The position numbers were made by a program, and so were the translations under genes. A DNA stretch of 64,000 nt from Bostrychus sinensis (Eukaryota; Chordata; Actinopteri; Gobiiformes; Eleotridae). The notes below the pieces were generated by a model. That model did not search any database. It was given only the letters and a program-made list of their open reading frames with translations, and was not told the origin of the DNA. Location of the stretch: assembly GCA_020698575.1 (NCBI GenBank), contig CM036248.1, forward strand, positions 11,065,729-11,129,728. The letters run 5' to 3'. The stretch's first letter is position 1. The number at the start of each line of letters is the position of its first letter. This document shows, one piece after another, positions 51,413-63,840 of this stretch.

Positions 51413-52435
51413 CGCTGCTGCTGTCCACAACATTATCACTCACTGCCTACTGCCAGACACAACAGGCCAGTGTTTAAACAAGGGATTTTTGGATCACAGT
51501 GATTGTTGTGGTAGTTTTTTCTTGGGTTAAAGGACAAAGGTTAAATAACACATTAGTATATTGTAATAGCAATCGACTTCAACAAACAAGATTGCATATG
51601 TAAGCCGACTTTCAGGGCTTTATTTGTAAATCAAATGATGCCGGAACAAAAATTGGGCTTTGACACTGGAGTCCATAAAGCCAACACTGATCCCGGAACA
51701 TACACACAACACAATGCTGCATCTAGTTGTTTAACACATCCCACACCACGGTCATGTCCTGGACTCTTCCTCCAGGTTCATCTGAGAAATGTGAGTCTGT
51801 GTCTGTGACTTACGTAAATTACCCATCAAGCATTTCTGTCTTTCTCAGAATGTCTATAAATAATGATAATCCAATTTATATTAAAGAACTGGCTTCAATA
51901 ATTGTACAACTGATTTAGTCGCTCTATTTTTCTTATATTTTAGTGTTTATTAATTGATTGCCCATGAATGTAGCAGCTGTGGAGGGTGAGGAGCTTTTAT
52001 TGTGAAGGATTCAAGCAGAAATGAGGCTCTTAACTTAGTATTAAAAAAAAGTGTAACTGTTTACACATCTGACCTTCAACACAGGTTTAGGAGCTCAAAA
52101 GAGTCAAATGTACTCAGCTGTTGCTCTGAGTTGTGCCCAAGTTACCGGATCCAAGTAAAAACAGTTACTGGATTGCACTCTGTCAAAATAAAAGAGTTTC
52201 CAGATCTTGTTCCAGCAGGATCCAGCTCAAATTAAGCCCTGCTGACTTTATTTTCAATTACATCAAATAAAAATCCTTAGCCCATAGTGTGCCAAGCTCT
52301 GGCCTGTCACATGTTTCTAAAACTAAAACATGTTATTGAAGGTGAGGGGTGCAGTTTTCGGATTATGCAGCTTTATTCTGTATGCCGTACGCACCATAGA
52401 GGTCACAGAGGTCCGGACCTCAGTGTTTTTCTATT

Positions 52436-52620
52436 ACTAGACTAAACCAGTTCTAAATCAGGCAAAAAACAGGACAAAATCAGGACTAAATTAGATCTAA
52501 AACAGGTCTAAACCTTATTGAGGAACAAGACAGGACTAAACCAGGCCTGAACATGGTCTAAACAAGGACCAAACCAGGTCTAAACAAGGACTAAACAAAG
52601 TGTAAACATGATAGACCTTT
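52436..52620 (+). repeat. Degenerate 'ctaaaccagg' tandem array
   Basis: Many units like aggactaaaccaggt, the same motif as inside the hAT-like MITE at 9801-10141. No inverted-repeat ends seen here. Confidence 0.75.
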
Positions 52621-53597
52621 GTATTTCTAAAATCCTATGCATGGACCTGGCTGTAGGTCAGAGGTTTAAAGAGATTTAAAGCCTTTTCCAGCAGGAATGT
52701 TCCTTGTTTGCTGTGTTTTTCTGTCATTAGGAGCCAGACTCCTGTGTAAATAGTGAAGGAAAAAGGTGATACTGATGCAACTGAGCAGCTCGACTTTGAA
52801 ACACAAAGAAAAACACAGGTTTGGCCCAGGTTTGGACATCATTCACAGACAGTGTTGGTGCTTCTTTAACCTACAAACAATTAACCTTGAGACTCTACCT
52901 TTCCAAAGTCACTTGAGTTTTAGTGCAGTGATAAAAACTTTGTAGCTAATTAAATTGATACTTACATCGAAACATCTTAATTTAAGGTGAAGTAATCAGG
53001 AGTTTATCTCCCATAATGCTTAGGTGTGACAAAATTAGCCATTCGGGAAACATTAGCTCTGCCCTTTTAGTGACATCTCTGAGCAAGGAGTGTCTCTGTG
53101 AGATTACACTGAGACAACAGCACACTCGACCTTGTGGCTAAACAAAACAACAGTCTCTAATTGTTTATACTGGGATCAGCAACTAAATACAGAACAAACA
53201 CATCTCCCTGATTTATTGTATCTGTAATATTTCCTAAAAGGTTGTATTTGTATTTGTGCAAATACATGGAAACTGTATGCTTTTTATTACTGTTTTTGGC
53301 ATTTTTAACATTTGATGAATACTATCTCATTCAGTACTATGTGCTATGTTTCCAATGTTGCTCCTGTCAACTGCACTGCTTTTATTTAGTGCTGGGCAAT
53401 GATCAAAAGTTTCAGTAGTGATTGATTGTATATAATCGCCGTCTTGCTATAAAATTCAATCAATAATGCATTCCAGCTCTTTCAGCTCCTAAATGCTATT
53501 AGACCATTTACAGCTGTTAGAATTCAGCCAATATGTGCCGTTTTGACTTGGTAATGATTTGTATAATTAACACTATTTCAAACATTCCCGAAGCCCA

Positions 53598-53598
<1 letters not shown>

Positions 53599-53655
<57 letters not shown>
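53599..53655 (+). repeat. (AAT)n microsatellite
   Basis: About 19 aat units. A poly(T) tract follows at 53720-53740. Confidence 0.95.
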
Positions 53656-56600
53656 CTTCCTTCATACTGCAGGCAAAAGTGGCCCAAATCTGATTTTTTT
53701 GCCCATAAGTGACCCATATCAATTTTTTTTTTTTTTTTTTTGGGACAGAGTGAACAGATCACAAATCAGATTTTTTTCAAATGCGACCTAGGCCACTTTC
53801 ATGTATGGTCCTGAATCAGATACGTATCTGGCAGACAGTGCTGATGGAGCTGGTCAGTGAAAAAAAATGATGTTTTAAACCTAATTTGTATTTAAGGTGA
53901 CAACTCTGTTGAAGCTAAACTTCAGTGCTCATACTGTAATTGTGTTGAGGATAAATTAGGATTGAGGCATGTCAGTGACAGATGTATTCAAAGTTCTCCA
54001 ACAATATCCTGAACTTATGCATAAACTGTCAGTGAAGGCTCTCACATCACAGCCCCACTGCTCCAGGCTCCATCAGGTCTTTTTTTGCGTATGCAGGTCA
54101 ATTTAGGGCAAGAAACAGTTCACACACGAGACTGATGGTCACATTTAAACTGTAACGTGAGCAGCCACGCACAAAAATCTGCACTCTGTTTTGGGTCCAT
54201 CACTGTGCACAGTCCATCACTGTCCTTTTTGCAGTGAGTGCGGGTAGGAAAAGACCCCAAATAATCCTTTAAAAAGTTATCTCAGTACCAGCCTTAATAC
54301 TAAGACCAGTCTGGAGTTCTACAACACTAGATCATAATATGGGCGATGTACATTTGACCAAAAATAGTGATGTCTTCCTTCTCAGCTAGAGCTCAAACTG
54401 GACTCCACTTTGACTGAGGATGAACATGAACAAAATGTAAAAATCAGAGTAAATCTTCCTAAAGTCAGCGTTTCCTGGTTGTGCCTGTGAGCTGCGGAGT
54501 AAGTGAGGTCAACCTGTGTGTGAATAAATGATAAGTGGAGGCCGGTCACAGAGGGATCCAGAGAGAGTTCAGCAGCTCTACAGCAGCCTGCTATAACTCT
54601 GGACTTTATATTTTCATGAGGATTTCTACCTGACTTCACATGTGGGCAGCTTTATCCAAAGAGCAGAGTTTTACAGCAGCCAAAACCACACAGAACAGAT
54701 CAGCACTGAATGCCTGAAAAAAACACATCCTTATCTTGTTTTACCTGGGTTTTATTAAGTTTTTGTACTTTTAATATTGTGACCATGTGCTCTGAGGTGG
54801 TTAGAAATCACAATACTTTGGTGCTAACTTGACGTGTTGTTTGAGATTTAAAAACCTCATGTAACCTTGGCAAAAAACAGGTAATACAAGATAAGTTTGT
54901 CATCTTTCTCCCATATCATGGTTGACCTGTTCTGCATTGTTTTGGCTGCTGTAAAACTCTCCTCTTTGTTAAAGATGCGTGAGGTCAGGCAGAAATCCTC
55001 ATAAAAAATATAAAGTCCAGGGTTAAGTGCAGCTCTTGAGCTGGGCGGCGCACTGAAGTAAAAAAAAAAAAATTCAACTTGGTACGGCACGCTGTGACGG
55101 CAGCTCGACGCATCCAATCACAGAGCCTGAAGTGTTCAGGATGTTTAGAAACTTAGCCAAGCATACAGGAAATTCAGCACTCTTGATCTGCTCATGAGAG
55201 GAATGTGGTGGTCCTGAACAATACTTTCACTTAGATGGTAAAAAAAAAAACAAGGCTAAAATGGGTTTCTAAAAAACAAAGTAAAGCTGAACGAGGGATG
55301 ATACAGGAGTCAACTGCCAGGGAGAGCTCCACAGAAAAATGCAGCAAAAACCACGAAGAAACAAAAAAGGTACTGAGTTCCACTTTAAGGTTTTGATGCA
55401 ATGGGACATTCTGGTTTTATATAAAAAGTGGAAGTAAAAAATAGGATTAGTTCTTATAACATTTAGTTGTGCTTCTTGTGGTTTGTCAGTTGTGGTGACA
55501 GTAATTACCAACGTGATCTCAGGATGGCGGGTAAATACCACACCACATTCACTGCCTGTCATCTTTTTACCTTTTTCCTCATATATTTCTGTTTCTACTT
55601 ACAGACTCCTTCTACTGGAGCTTTACCTTCAATAAATACCTTTATTTATTTTTGAATTAAACATGTAAATTTGGTTGACTAATGTGTTTAACCTTTTCCA
55701 GGCTGAATGCTATACAAAAATACAACATACGTTCAGGTTGGTGTCACTCGTGCTTTTTTGATGTTTCTATAATTGCTGCAATAGAGATTTTAAAAAACAT
55801 ACATTGATGAAAAAATAATAATTTCTTGCCTCATTTAAAAGGAAAACTAGCTTGAAATTAATTGTGCTGCAATGCAATAAGCCTAAACATTAAAGTTAAT
55901 TTTTCTCGACATGAGCCATAAGTTTCTCATTTTCTTTTTTATGAGTTTTTTGATTTCATAGCCTCTAATGAACATTGTTTCAGGCTGTCATTTGTTTTAC
56001 TCGAGCTTAAAGCTGGCAAGACCCTTCTGTCTTCATATAATGCATTTGTTAGGAATATGTTGACATGTTTCTCTCAGTCAGAGGTCGCAATTTGAATGAT
56101 TATAATGTATTGTGTAAAGACTAACTCTGTTTGATTGGAAGGCAGTAAGTGAGATTTCTTTTAACGCCTAAATAACACCATCTAATAAGTTAAACAACCA
56201 GAAGGGGGCGATCACTGAAAGTCAAAGATTTGATCAAGATGGAAGAAAAAGAGCAACAACCACAACAAACATGGCAGCGCTGACAAAGGTTTTTACTCCA
56301 AGAAAATGAGATGAAAATAGCAGTGGTCTGTTCAGACTTTGAATAAACCATGACTAACTTTCTCTAGTTACTCCTAAAAAGTTCAGCCGTTTCTTCTGCT
56401 GTGACTGTTGAGCTGTGTTCACTAGCGCCCCCCAACATACAATGCATGTACTGTTCTGTTCGTCCATATCCGCAAGCTCTGGAGAAACAACGTACGACAG
56501 AATGAACGCAGAAGACGAACAGAGCGCTCCATCCGTATCCGAATGTGCATCTGACGTAAAGTATAAACAAGCTTTAACACTTGCAAACAAGACCTCTGTA

Positions 56601-57402
56601 TTATTTCAAAAATTAACCTTACCAACAATCAGGGACAGTTCTAGAGGGTGGCCAGGGGTGGCCAGTGCCCCTGTAACTGTGAGCCTGTGCCCCCTAGTGG
56701 CCGCCCCTCTGAAGGCCTCTAAATAACTTATGAAACTCACACTTTATATTCTAAAGTTCTTTCAAAGGTTATTCTAGCATTAGAAAAGGGGGAAATTATG
56801 TTTATCATGTTTACAAAGATGATATGAGAGTTATTTTTAAAATAAGTCAGTCATTTCCCAGTCATTTTACATCAAAATGTCTCATGTACCCCCAGCAAAA
56901 AGGCCGGCCCCAGTGTGGCCCTCATTTAAAAGTGGTATAGAATCACCCCTGCCAACAATCTGTTACAGAAAAGATCATAGCAACAATAATAATAAGTTAA
57001 GTATATACAATAAAAAATGGGATGTTCTGGAGTGGGACTGATGTCAAAGTTTCAAAACAGCTAATAGACTTCAAGGTACTTTTAGGTTTGTTCTGTTTGT
57101 ATATGTTTTATTTTCATTTTTATTTTTAATATTATTTATCTTTGTTGTGTCTGCTGTGTTGTGTTGTTGTTGTTTGTGTAACCTGTCTGTGTTGCTTGTA
57201 CATTTGGCACATTTGTCTGTGTATTATAAAGTATTTGATGTGTAATTTAAAAACAAAAAACAAAAACAAGCAATAGCATACATATTTTAGGTAATTTTGT
57301 GTGTTTTTTTTTCTCACTTTGTTAACTGAATGTGATTGTAATTTTTATCCATAAAGTCAGAAAGCCCTGCATGTAAAGCAGAGTTGCATACTGTGCACTC
57401 AC

Positions 57403-58091
57403 CAGAGCAGTAAGTCGTGTCTTTGCGTTCACCACATGCTTCAGAGACAGTTTAATAATGGAGGGCAGCCTCAGCACCACGGCCTCCATGTCCTGCTCCC
57501 CCCTCATGGCTCCGGCGACCTTCCCCAGCCCGTCCACGTACGTCTTCCAGTGGGGCTGCACCTCCACAGCGCCCCCTAGGCAGCCCTGCATCACCGCCTG
57601 GCACAGTCCTTTACAGGCCACCGGCTCCAGTTGCCCCTGGCAGTGCGGGCAGTACCAAAGCCTGAGCAGGGCCCGACTGCAGTCCCGTCCCGGACGCAGG
57701 TGGTCCGTAGTGTTGACCACTTCAATGCCAAGGTTTAGGGCTTGGAGAAACACTCGAGTGGCCAGGAGGGAGCGGGACAGACGGGTCATTATGAGTTTGG
57801 GATAGGAGCCAAACGCCTCGGTGTCCTTCCAGGCGCCTCTCAGACAGTCCTCGGACACAGACGGGGACACGCTGCCCCCCAGAAGTCGTCTGTAGGCCAG
57901 AGGGAAGAGGCGGTTGTACAGGACGGTCACCATGTGGTTCACAGATGAGTCTGAGCCCAGGATGTACAGGGACATGTCCATGAACAGCTGTCCCACCAGG
58001 CTCTGCACCCCGCTGCCCAGGCCCGGGAACTCAGTCTTCAGGAGGGACAGAGTGGCGTTACGGCCGTGTCGCAGCACAAGGTCGAACGCCT
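57403..58091 (-). CDS. gpc3: glypican-3 exon 3 (core domain), partial gene
   Basis: Largest exon of a glypican gene, 689 nt, encoding about 229 residues of the extracellular heparan-sulphate proteoglycan core. Seen: acceptor ttttgcag just before the exon, donor CTG|gtgagt after it, entry phase 1 and exit phase 0, no internal stop. The reading begins (E)AFDLVLRHGRNAT, and contains MSLYILGSD, DCLRGAWKD, PKLIMTRLSRSL, the family hallmark VFLQALNLGIEVVNTTDHL, then WYCPHCQG and VMQGCLGG. Cysteines sit at the glypican spacing (one in DCLRG, then a cluster from RDCSRALL to MQGC). Two N-glycosylation sequons (NAT, NTT) lie where GPC3 has NYT and NTT. WYC, VMQGC and DMEAVVL favour GPC3 over its close relative GPC5, the main alternative. 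The frame runs on past the donor into intron, so the open frame overstates the exon at its 3' side. Confidence 0.95.
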
Positions 58092-58344
58092 CTGCAAAAT
58101 ACAGAAGAGGAATGAGTCAAAATGATGGTTATAGCAAACAACCCCCCCAAAAACTCAGCTGTGCAAGTTAGAACAAAAGGTAATATTTAAGAGTAGTTAC
58201 TGATCAGGTTTTGTCAAGGCCATGAACAAAGACCTAAGTGCTACAATAAACTGGTGCATGGCAATAACTCATGGAAAAGTTAAATGATCTCAATAGTTCA
58301 GTTCAAGTCATTCAAGTGAAACCGCATACATACAGATTAGGTAG

Positions 58345-58720
58345 ACACAGTGAGATCTGGAGTTGCATTTTGTTTTATTCACACCTCTTTAAGTAATCCT
58401 TTATTCTCTGGCGAGTTTCTGAGGCCTCAGAACGCTCAGTTGCATGAACCCCCGCCCACTCCAGGAAGCACTGACCAATCAACAACAAGCCCTCTACATC
58501 CAGTCTGCTCCCATTCATTTATTAAAATAATTTAAAAAAAACAATGAACAGCTCTGTTTCCATTGATTCCCCACAGTTATTTTTCATTTTCTGTAAAATG
58601 AAATCATACAAAAAGTTTAAGTGAAGTGCGCATTTCTTTCAATGTGTGTTCAAAAGACTCACAGCTGTGTGTCCTCCTGCACTCTGCTGCTCTCTTACTG
58701 TACTGTTCTCTTTTAGTTAA
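58345..58720 (+). repeat. Dispersed repeat A, copy 4
   Basis: Contains ggagttgcattttgtttta, aagtaatcctttattctctggc, ctcagttgcatgaaccccc and the unbroken segment caagccctctacatccagtc, which is the empty site for the MITE in copy 2. Confidence 0.75.
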
Positions 58721-58854
58721 TATTTTAATTGTGATTATTATAATGATAATGTTATATCATAATGTTATGAGATTATATAATGGGGTTTTTATTTTTGTCT
58801 TCTTTTGGCTGCACCTCAGTGGTTTGGGAAGTTTTTATGCCTGATCCTTTCCTT

Positions 58855-58950
58855 TCGCTGTAGGCAATGTAAGTAAAGTGTCTTGCCCAGGGACACAACA
58901 ACAACAACAGTATGCACTGGGTTAGAGCAGGAATTGAATTGCCAAAGAAT
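58855..58950 (-). mobile_element. SINE fragment
   Basis: Contains aagtgtcttgcccagggacac, then gaattgaattgcc in the place of the box-B complement. Confidence 0.5.
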
Positions 58951-60394
58951 TGGTAAAGATTATTTTTGCCATTTTCTTAGCTTTATTTGAAACAAAAATT
59001 CTGTGGGAAATGTGTTCACCCCTGTACAGTATCGTTTGATCCTGAATTTAATCAAAGGCCTTAGGGAGGAAACCAAAAGTCAGTCGAGGTGAACCTGCAG
59101 CAGTATTTCTGAGTCTGTTGCCGTGAGCAGCAGGTGATGATATGCCTCTGTAATCACCACCATGATGAGAAAAAACACCTTCAAAAACACGCCACATTCA
59201 AACAGATGCAATCTCCTCGAACCAATCTGAGTCTAACGATCGCAGTCAGACGTCCCACGCTCTGCCTCTGTTCCCCTGTCTCTGTTTCTCTGACTTTCTG
59301 AGCTGCCGTTCTTGCTAATGGGACTGTTCACTTCAGATCACGCTCAAACAAATACTCGATTGTACCAAGAGTGATGTCTCAGTATTTGTAGTTTCACTTT
59401 TGAAGAAAAGAAGAATCAACAGCACTTATAGCTCTGTATCAGGGATGTCCAAACTGTTTTTATTGAGGGCCACATAATGAAAAATATATGCTAATGTAAG
59501 TTATATATGCTGATGGTAATATGTATATGCTCCTCTGCCTGGGTAGGTTTTACTCCAGATGCCCTACACCAACCCCACACTAACCGGGGTTCGGAAAAGG
59601 CAAAGAGGGCAGAAAATTATTTGGCACCACCTACTTCTAATTTAAATTTTTCATCCTAAATGCCAGCTCCACCTCATAAAAATGTTATGGAGATATTGAT
59701 GTCCTTCTGTGAGGCCTAACTTCCTGGGCCAATGAATGAATAAAAATATATCAGCAGGCAGCATTTGGCCAAAAGTCAGGACACCCCTGCTCTGTATTGT
59801 CAGTATGAAACTAGTGTCAAAAACGTGCACGTCCATCTCGAATTGGCCAAGTATAGTAGATAAATTGATTGCTGTTTTTTACAAGCTACAAATTAACATC
59901 CATTTTAAACAATATGTGATACTTAACATGGATGAGTTTCTAGACAGGCAGCTGGAGTAATGATGGGAATTTCAGCTTATTTCAGTGAAGCCAGATTATT
60001 TGGTTCAGGTGACCAAAAACACCTGGCTCTTTTGGCTCCTAAATGGCTCTTCACTTTACCATCTATACCTTTTATATTTGAGCCAAATTTATCGCAGTTT
60101 TGACTAATGAATTGTACTGTGTACTCATATATAACTCAAATACTTGGATTGTGATGCTTTGAAACCTAATGAACTGATATGCTTACAGAAGTCTACTCTA
60201 CTGCACATTGCATATAAACACACTTATAATTAACCAGGTTTTATTTAGTATAAGAAAATGGCTGTTTTTACCTGTCTGTTGTGTGACTTGTCAGGTGAAA
60301 ATTAACCTGTATATTGGTTAAATCTGGCATATTTACATGATTCATTTTAAGGTGTTCATGTCAATGGTTAGGCATCGTCCCGTTTCAGAAATAA

Positions 60395-60412
60395 AATAAA
60401 ATAAAATAAATC
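60395..60412 (+). repeat. (AAAAT)n short repeat
   Basis: Four ataaa units. Confidence 0.8.
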
Positions 60413-60504
60413 TCTTACAAGATGTATCCCACCCCATACCCAAAGCAAATGGGTTAGGCTCTAGCAATTCATGAAAAAAAAATGTCACAGCATTACTAAG
60501 TGTT

Positions 60505-60785
60505 AAAAGCTAGTTTGAATAAATGAGTGTAGATTTAAAAAGACCAAAATCTGTGATGGTGTGTATATCAGGAGGCAGCTTGTTCCAGAGTTTTGGCCTA
60601 GCAACAGAGAAGACCCGGTCACCCAAAAAAAAATTTAATTTGAAGATCTCAAAGCCATGTTTGGGGGCGATGCCGTTCAAGGCTTTAAAAACAGACAACA
60701 ACACTTTTAAAATCAACTCTGAAAGAAACTGGAAACCAATGGAGCGAATAAAGGACTGGAGTGATGTTCTTACGTCTGGAAGTGC
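60505..60785 (-). pseudogene. L2/CR1-type LINE reverse transcriptase C-terminal fragment
   Basis: On the minus strand, a broken frame gives the conserved end of L2/CR1/Rex1-type ORF2: a piece like LHWFPVSFRVDFK, a stop, then FKALNGIAPKH, GDRVFSVARPKLWNKLPPD and a final FKSTL. In full elements this follows the reverse transcriptase. Frame change at about 60690 and the absence of the rest make it a dead copy. Confidence 0.75.
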
Positions 60786-62384
60786 TGTTTAAAAACCGTC
60801 AATCAGTAGTAATGGATAAAAATATTAAGCAAAGGTTGGTACAGCTAATGTTGATACTGTATTCACTCAAAATGTTCGTAGAGAGGGCTGTGCTGCTGAT
60901 GTGAGGAGAAAAAAAAAACTAATCAGTATCGTTTCCAGCCACAGAGTGAAGAAGTCTTATCACCGAGGAGGCACAGTACGCTCCAGCTCTGTCATCGACC
61001 AAAATGAGCAACACCAGAGCGGATTCAGGGCTCCATTACTGAACTTAGCAGGGAGCCGAGATGGAACAGTCCACGGGAGGGGAGCTCCAGACACTAAAGT
61101 CCCATTTACAGGCCGGCCAGTCCACTACAGCGATCTGTTGAGAGAGGGATGCTGTGGTTTAAGTGGGAAGAACTGGTTTAAAAGACAACAAGAAGAAAAT
61201 AATATTGGGTTTAAATGCTACAACTGCCAGATATTTCATCTTTTTATTTCCTTCTTTTTATTTCCTCTTTGCTTGGATAGTCTAATTTCATTCCTGCCAT
61301 GCTTCTCGGATATCAAATGAAGCTTTTCAGAGTTTGTGAAAGCAGGGTCCTTGGTCAGAGCTGAGAAAAGATGTGAAGATTTTTTTTTTTTTTCTTTTGT
61401 GCTGTTATTTTAAATGTACAGTGAAATCCACAGCAGAGATTTCGGAAAATACAAGGATCAAGGAGAAGATTTTTTTTTTGCATAGACTGACGAGAAAATG
61501 GCAGAAAATGTAATCTTTGAAGAAAAAATAAAGAAAAATAAACAACATAAGGATAGCAGCTTTCGATGGCTACCAAAATGACCAAAAAATCAAATAAAAC
61601 ACTTTAAAATAATAAAAAATAAATGTTTTGCTTGACAAGTTTTATGGACAATTTCAGCATTTTTCTTTGTGTTTTGCAGTAGCACGCATTGGTAATTATA
61701 CTGTAAACTGTCTATTTTCTATGTTTTTGTCCTGTTACATTCACGTTTTTAAGTAAAAAAAAAAAAAACACATTTGCCTTACACAACTGCAGAAAACAAG
61801 CTAACAAACTAGCTCACCTCATTTTTATTAATCCCAGGGCTATTTGCACCTGTCTAGTAAACATTTTAATTCACTATTTAACCTAAAATTTGGAGTGAAA
61901 AACAGCACATGGGCTGAAATGTAACTGCATGTAAAACAGAGACAGGTTGGATAACAGCGTGTACACTCTGAAATACCAGGAGTGAATAGAGGTTATAAAG
62001 AGTGTGTGTGTTGGAGGATGTTTCAGAGACAGAGGAAGCTGCAGCGGGGCACATCTGTCTGGTTTTCAGAGTCAGGCTGGTCCTGCTGAGTCTGTGGAGC
62101 TCCCTCTGTGAGCGCTGAGCAGCAGATGTAACTTTATCAGCCAACGTTCAGAGAAAGAGAAGGACGGACACGCCTTCTCTGAGGTACAATGAGATTTATG
62201 AAGACAGAAAATACAGAAGAGACAGCGGGCCATAAACTGTAGGGACACGCAAACTATGACTGCTCCTCCCAATTCATATCATTTAAATTACTCTGTAGTA
62301 AGAAGGCAGGTGATATAATCTCAAAACCTCAAAACAAAAATGATTAAAAAAATTACAAAATATGTTTTGTCACCCTGTCTAACA

Positions 62385-62605
62385 TGCTCATTTATCTATC
62401 TGTTAGCATCATGTTGCTAATAGTCATACTAAAGAGCCATTTTATGCTCTGTCCAGTCCCCACTGTAGCCAGCAGGGGGCGACAGACACCTAATCCATGT
62501 GTTCACTGCCAAAGAAGACGTTTTCCATACTTATACATTATTTTGAGGTATAAAACGTAAAATACTTATGTTCACAAAAGCCTGAAAAAAACATAATATT
62601 TTCCC
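62385..62605 (-). repeat. Dispersed repeat B, partial reverse copy
   Basis: Reverse complement contains the taaaataatgta, gcagagagc-type and caacatgatgctaacagaca blocks of repeat B. Confidence 0.55.
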
Positions 62606-63051
62606 TTCAGAGCAACATTACCCAATTTCTTTTGCTGTCCCACCTGGTGTTATACTAAATACTGTAACCTAGTGTTTGAAACATCATCAGCAACAGAATA
62701 ACCACACTTTCTCTTTTTATTTTAATTACAAAAATCTCAAACTGGACAAATTCAGCACTGTAAAATACAAAAGTATGGTTATGTATGTGTTTTCCTTTTT
62801 ACATTCTTTCTCTGTGTAAACAAATATGCTATGCCAATATACACACATTCTCTAACTTTCTTTTTTTTTTACCTAACACTAACCCTTATTGAAGTGCGAC
62901 AGTGTATTCATATTATTAATAATAAAGTCTACATAACATACAAAGGTCTTGATGAGTCTTGATGATCAGATGATTTTTTATCATTATATGCTATTAGATT
63001 ATTAAACATTTTTGCATAATGCTTGTCTATCAGCATACGGATGTCTCTATA

Positions 63052-63616
63052 CAGTGGTGCAATGTAACGAAGTAAAAGTACTTACTTTACTTAAGTACAG
63101 ATTTCATGTATCTGTTCTTTACTTGAGTACATTTTACAGCGGGTACTTTTACTTTTACTTCTCTACATTTTAGAGCAAGTATCTGTACTTTTTACTCCAC
63201 TACATTTCTGAGTTGGTTTGAAGTACTAAGTATTTTGAGTTTTGGTTTAAAATCATGTGTTTTTGTTGTACCCTCTTTGTAGACACGCAGTACTTCAATA
63301 TAAAAGCTGGAGTAAGGTAGTACTCATTAGAAACATCAGAATAATAAAGACCTCAGTGACAGATTCTCTTCTACTGCAGCAGTTTGTTCATTTCATCAGG
63401 AATCAGCAAAACCCCTCACATTTAACACATTCATGAGCTGTCGAGTCTGTGCGAAAAACATTTACTTTTTTACTTACAAGTACATTTAAAAGTAAGTACT
63501 TTTAGACTTTTACTTGAGTAGAAATTTTAAGGTGATACTTTTATTTGTGCTTGAGTAAATTTTTGCTCCGTTATCTGTAGTTTTACTTAAGACATTGAGT
63601 ACTTCGTCCATCACTG
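63052..63616. mobile_element. 565-bp MITE of the 'acttgagtaaaagtac' type, copy 2
   Basis: Begins cagtggtgcaatgtaac and ends cgtccatcactg. Shares with 16286-16860, in the same order and orientation, the tactttactt block, ctgagttggtttgaagta, tttggtttaaaatcatg, gaaacatcagaataataaag, and ttttgctccgttatctgta. No clear target duplication. Confidence 0.7.
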
Positions 63617-63724
63617 TCTATGTGTCAGCCCTGAAATGAAAAACAAGTACAAAATGAATGAATAAATACGATGTGTGCAAGGCTGAGTTTACCTGGTAAA
63701 ATCTGTTGTGAGGTGGTACACAGT

Positions 63725-63840
63725 AAATTGTCTAGTGTTAATTAACACTGTCACTGAACATATGGTCCTTATCTATCTAGTGTTAAATTTACTCTCTAGT
63801 GTTAAAATGTCAGTGTTAAATTGAACACAGCACCATGACA
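63725..63840 (+). repeat. Degenerate 'agtgttaa' repeat
   Basis: tagtgttaa(a/t) occurs five times in about 110 bp, with one inverted attaacact. Function unknown. Confidence 0.6.

Larger units (their letters stand above)
35333..57402. other. gpc3: Intron 3 of gpc3 - noncoding
   Basis: 22-kb intron without a recognised exon. It carries the repeats listed separately. Stretches with no repeat that I recognise include 36750-37880, 40100-41380, 47160-49110, 51430-52400 and 53660-57300. 37080-37290 and 40200-40660 are GC-richer and look like possible conserved noncoding sequence. Confidence 0.75.
22988..58091 (-). other. gpc3: glypican-3 gene span inside the window (exons 3-6 with introns 3-5)
   Basis: Gene extent joining the four exons. 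Intron 3 is about 22.1 kb (35333-57402), intron 4 about 2.2 kb (32958-35183) and intron 5 about 9.7 kb (23100-32831). All introns start gt and end ag on the minus strand, and phases chain without conflict (0, 2, 2, 0 at the exon ends). Known of the family: GPC3 has eight exons in mammals and very long introns, so a 64-kb window with half of the exons is as expected. No promoter, first exon, last exon or polyadenylation signal of the gene is in the window. Confidence 0.9.

Noticed and set aside
51137..51502. 121-codon plus-strand frame and its minus-strand counterparts
   Set aside because: Half of it is the 11-bp minisatellite; the first part resembles no known protein.
57458..57948. Plus-strand frames opposite exon 3
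   Set aside because: Antisense shadows of the GC-rich glypican exon.
61878..62272. Minus-strand frames with Ser-rich content
   Set aside because: No glypican or other family resemblance, overlapping frames, no splice support.
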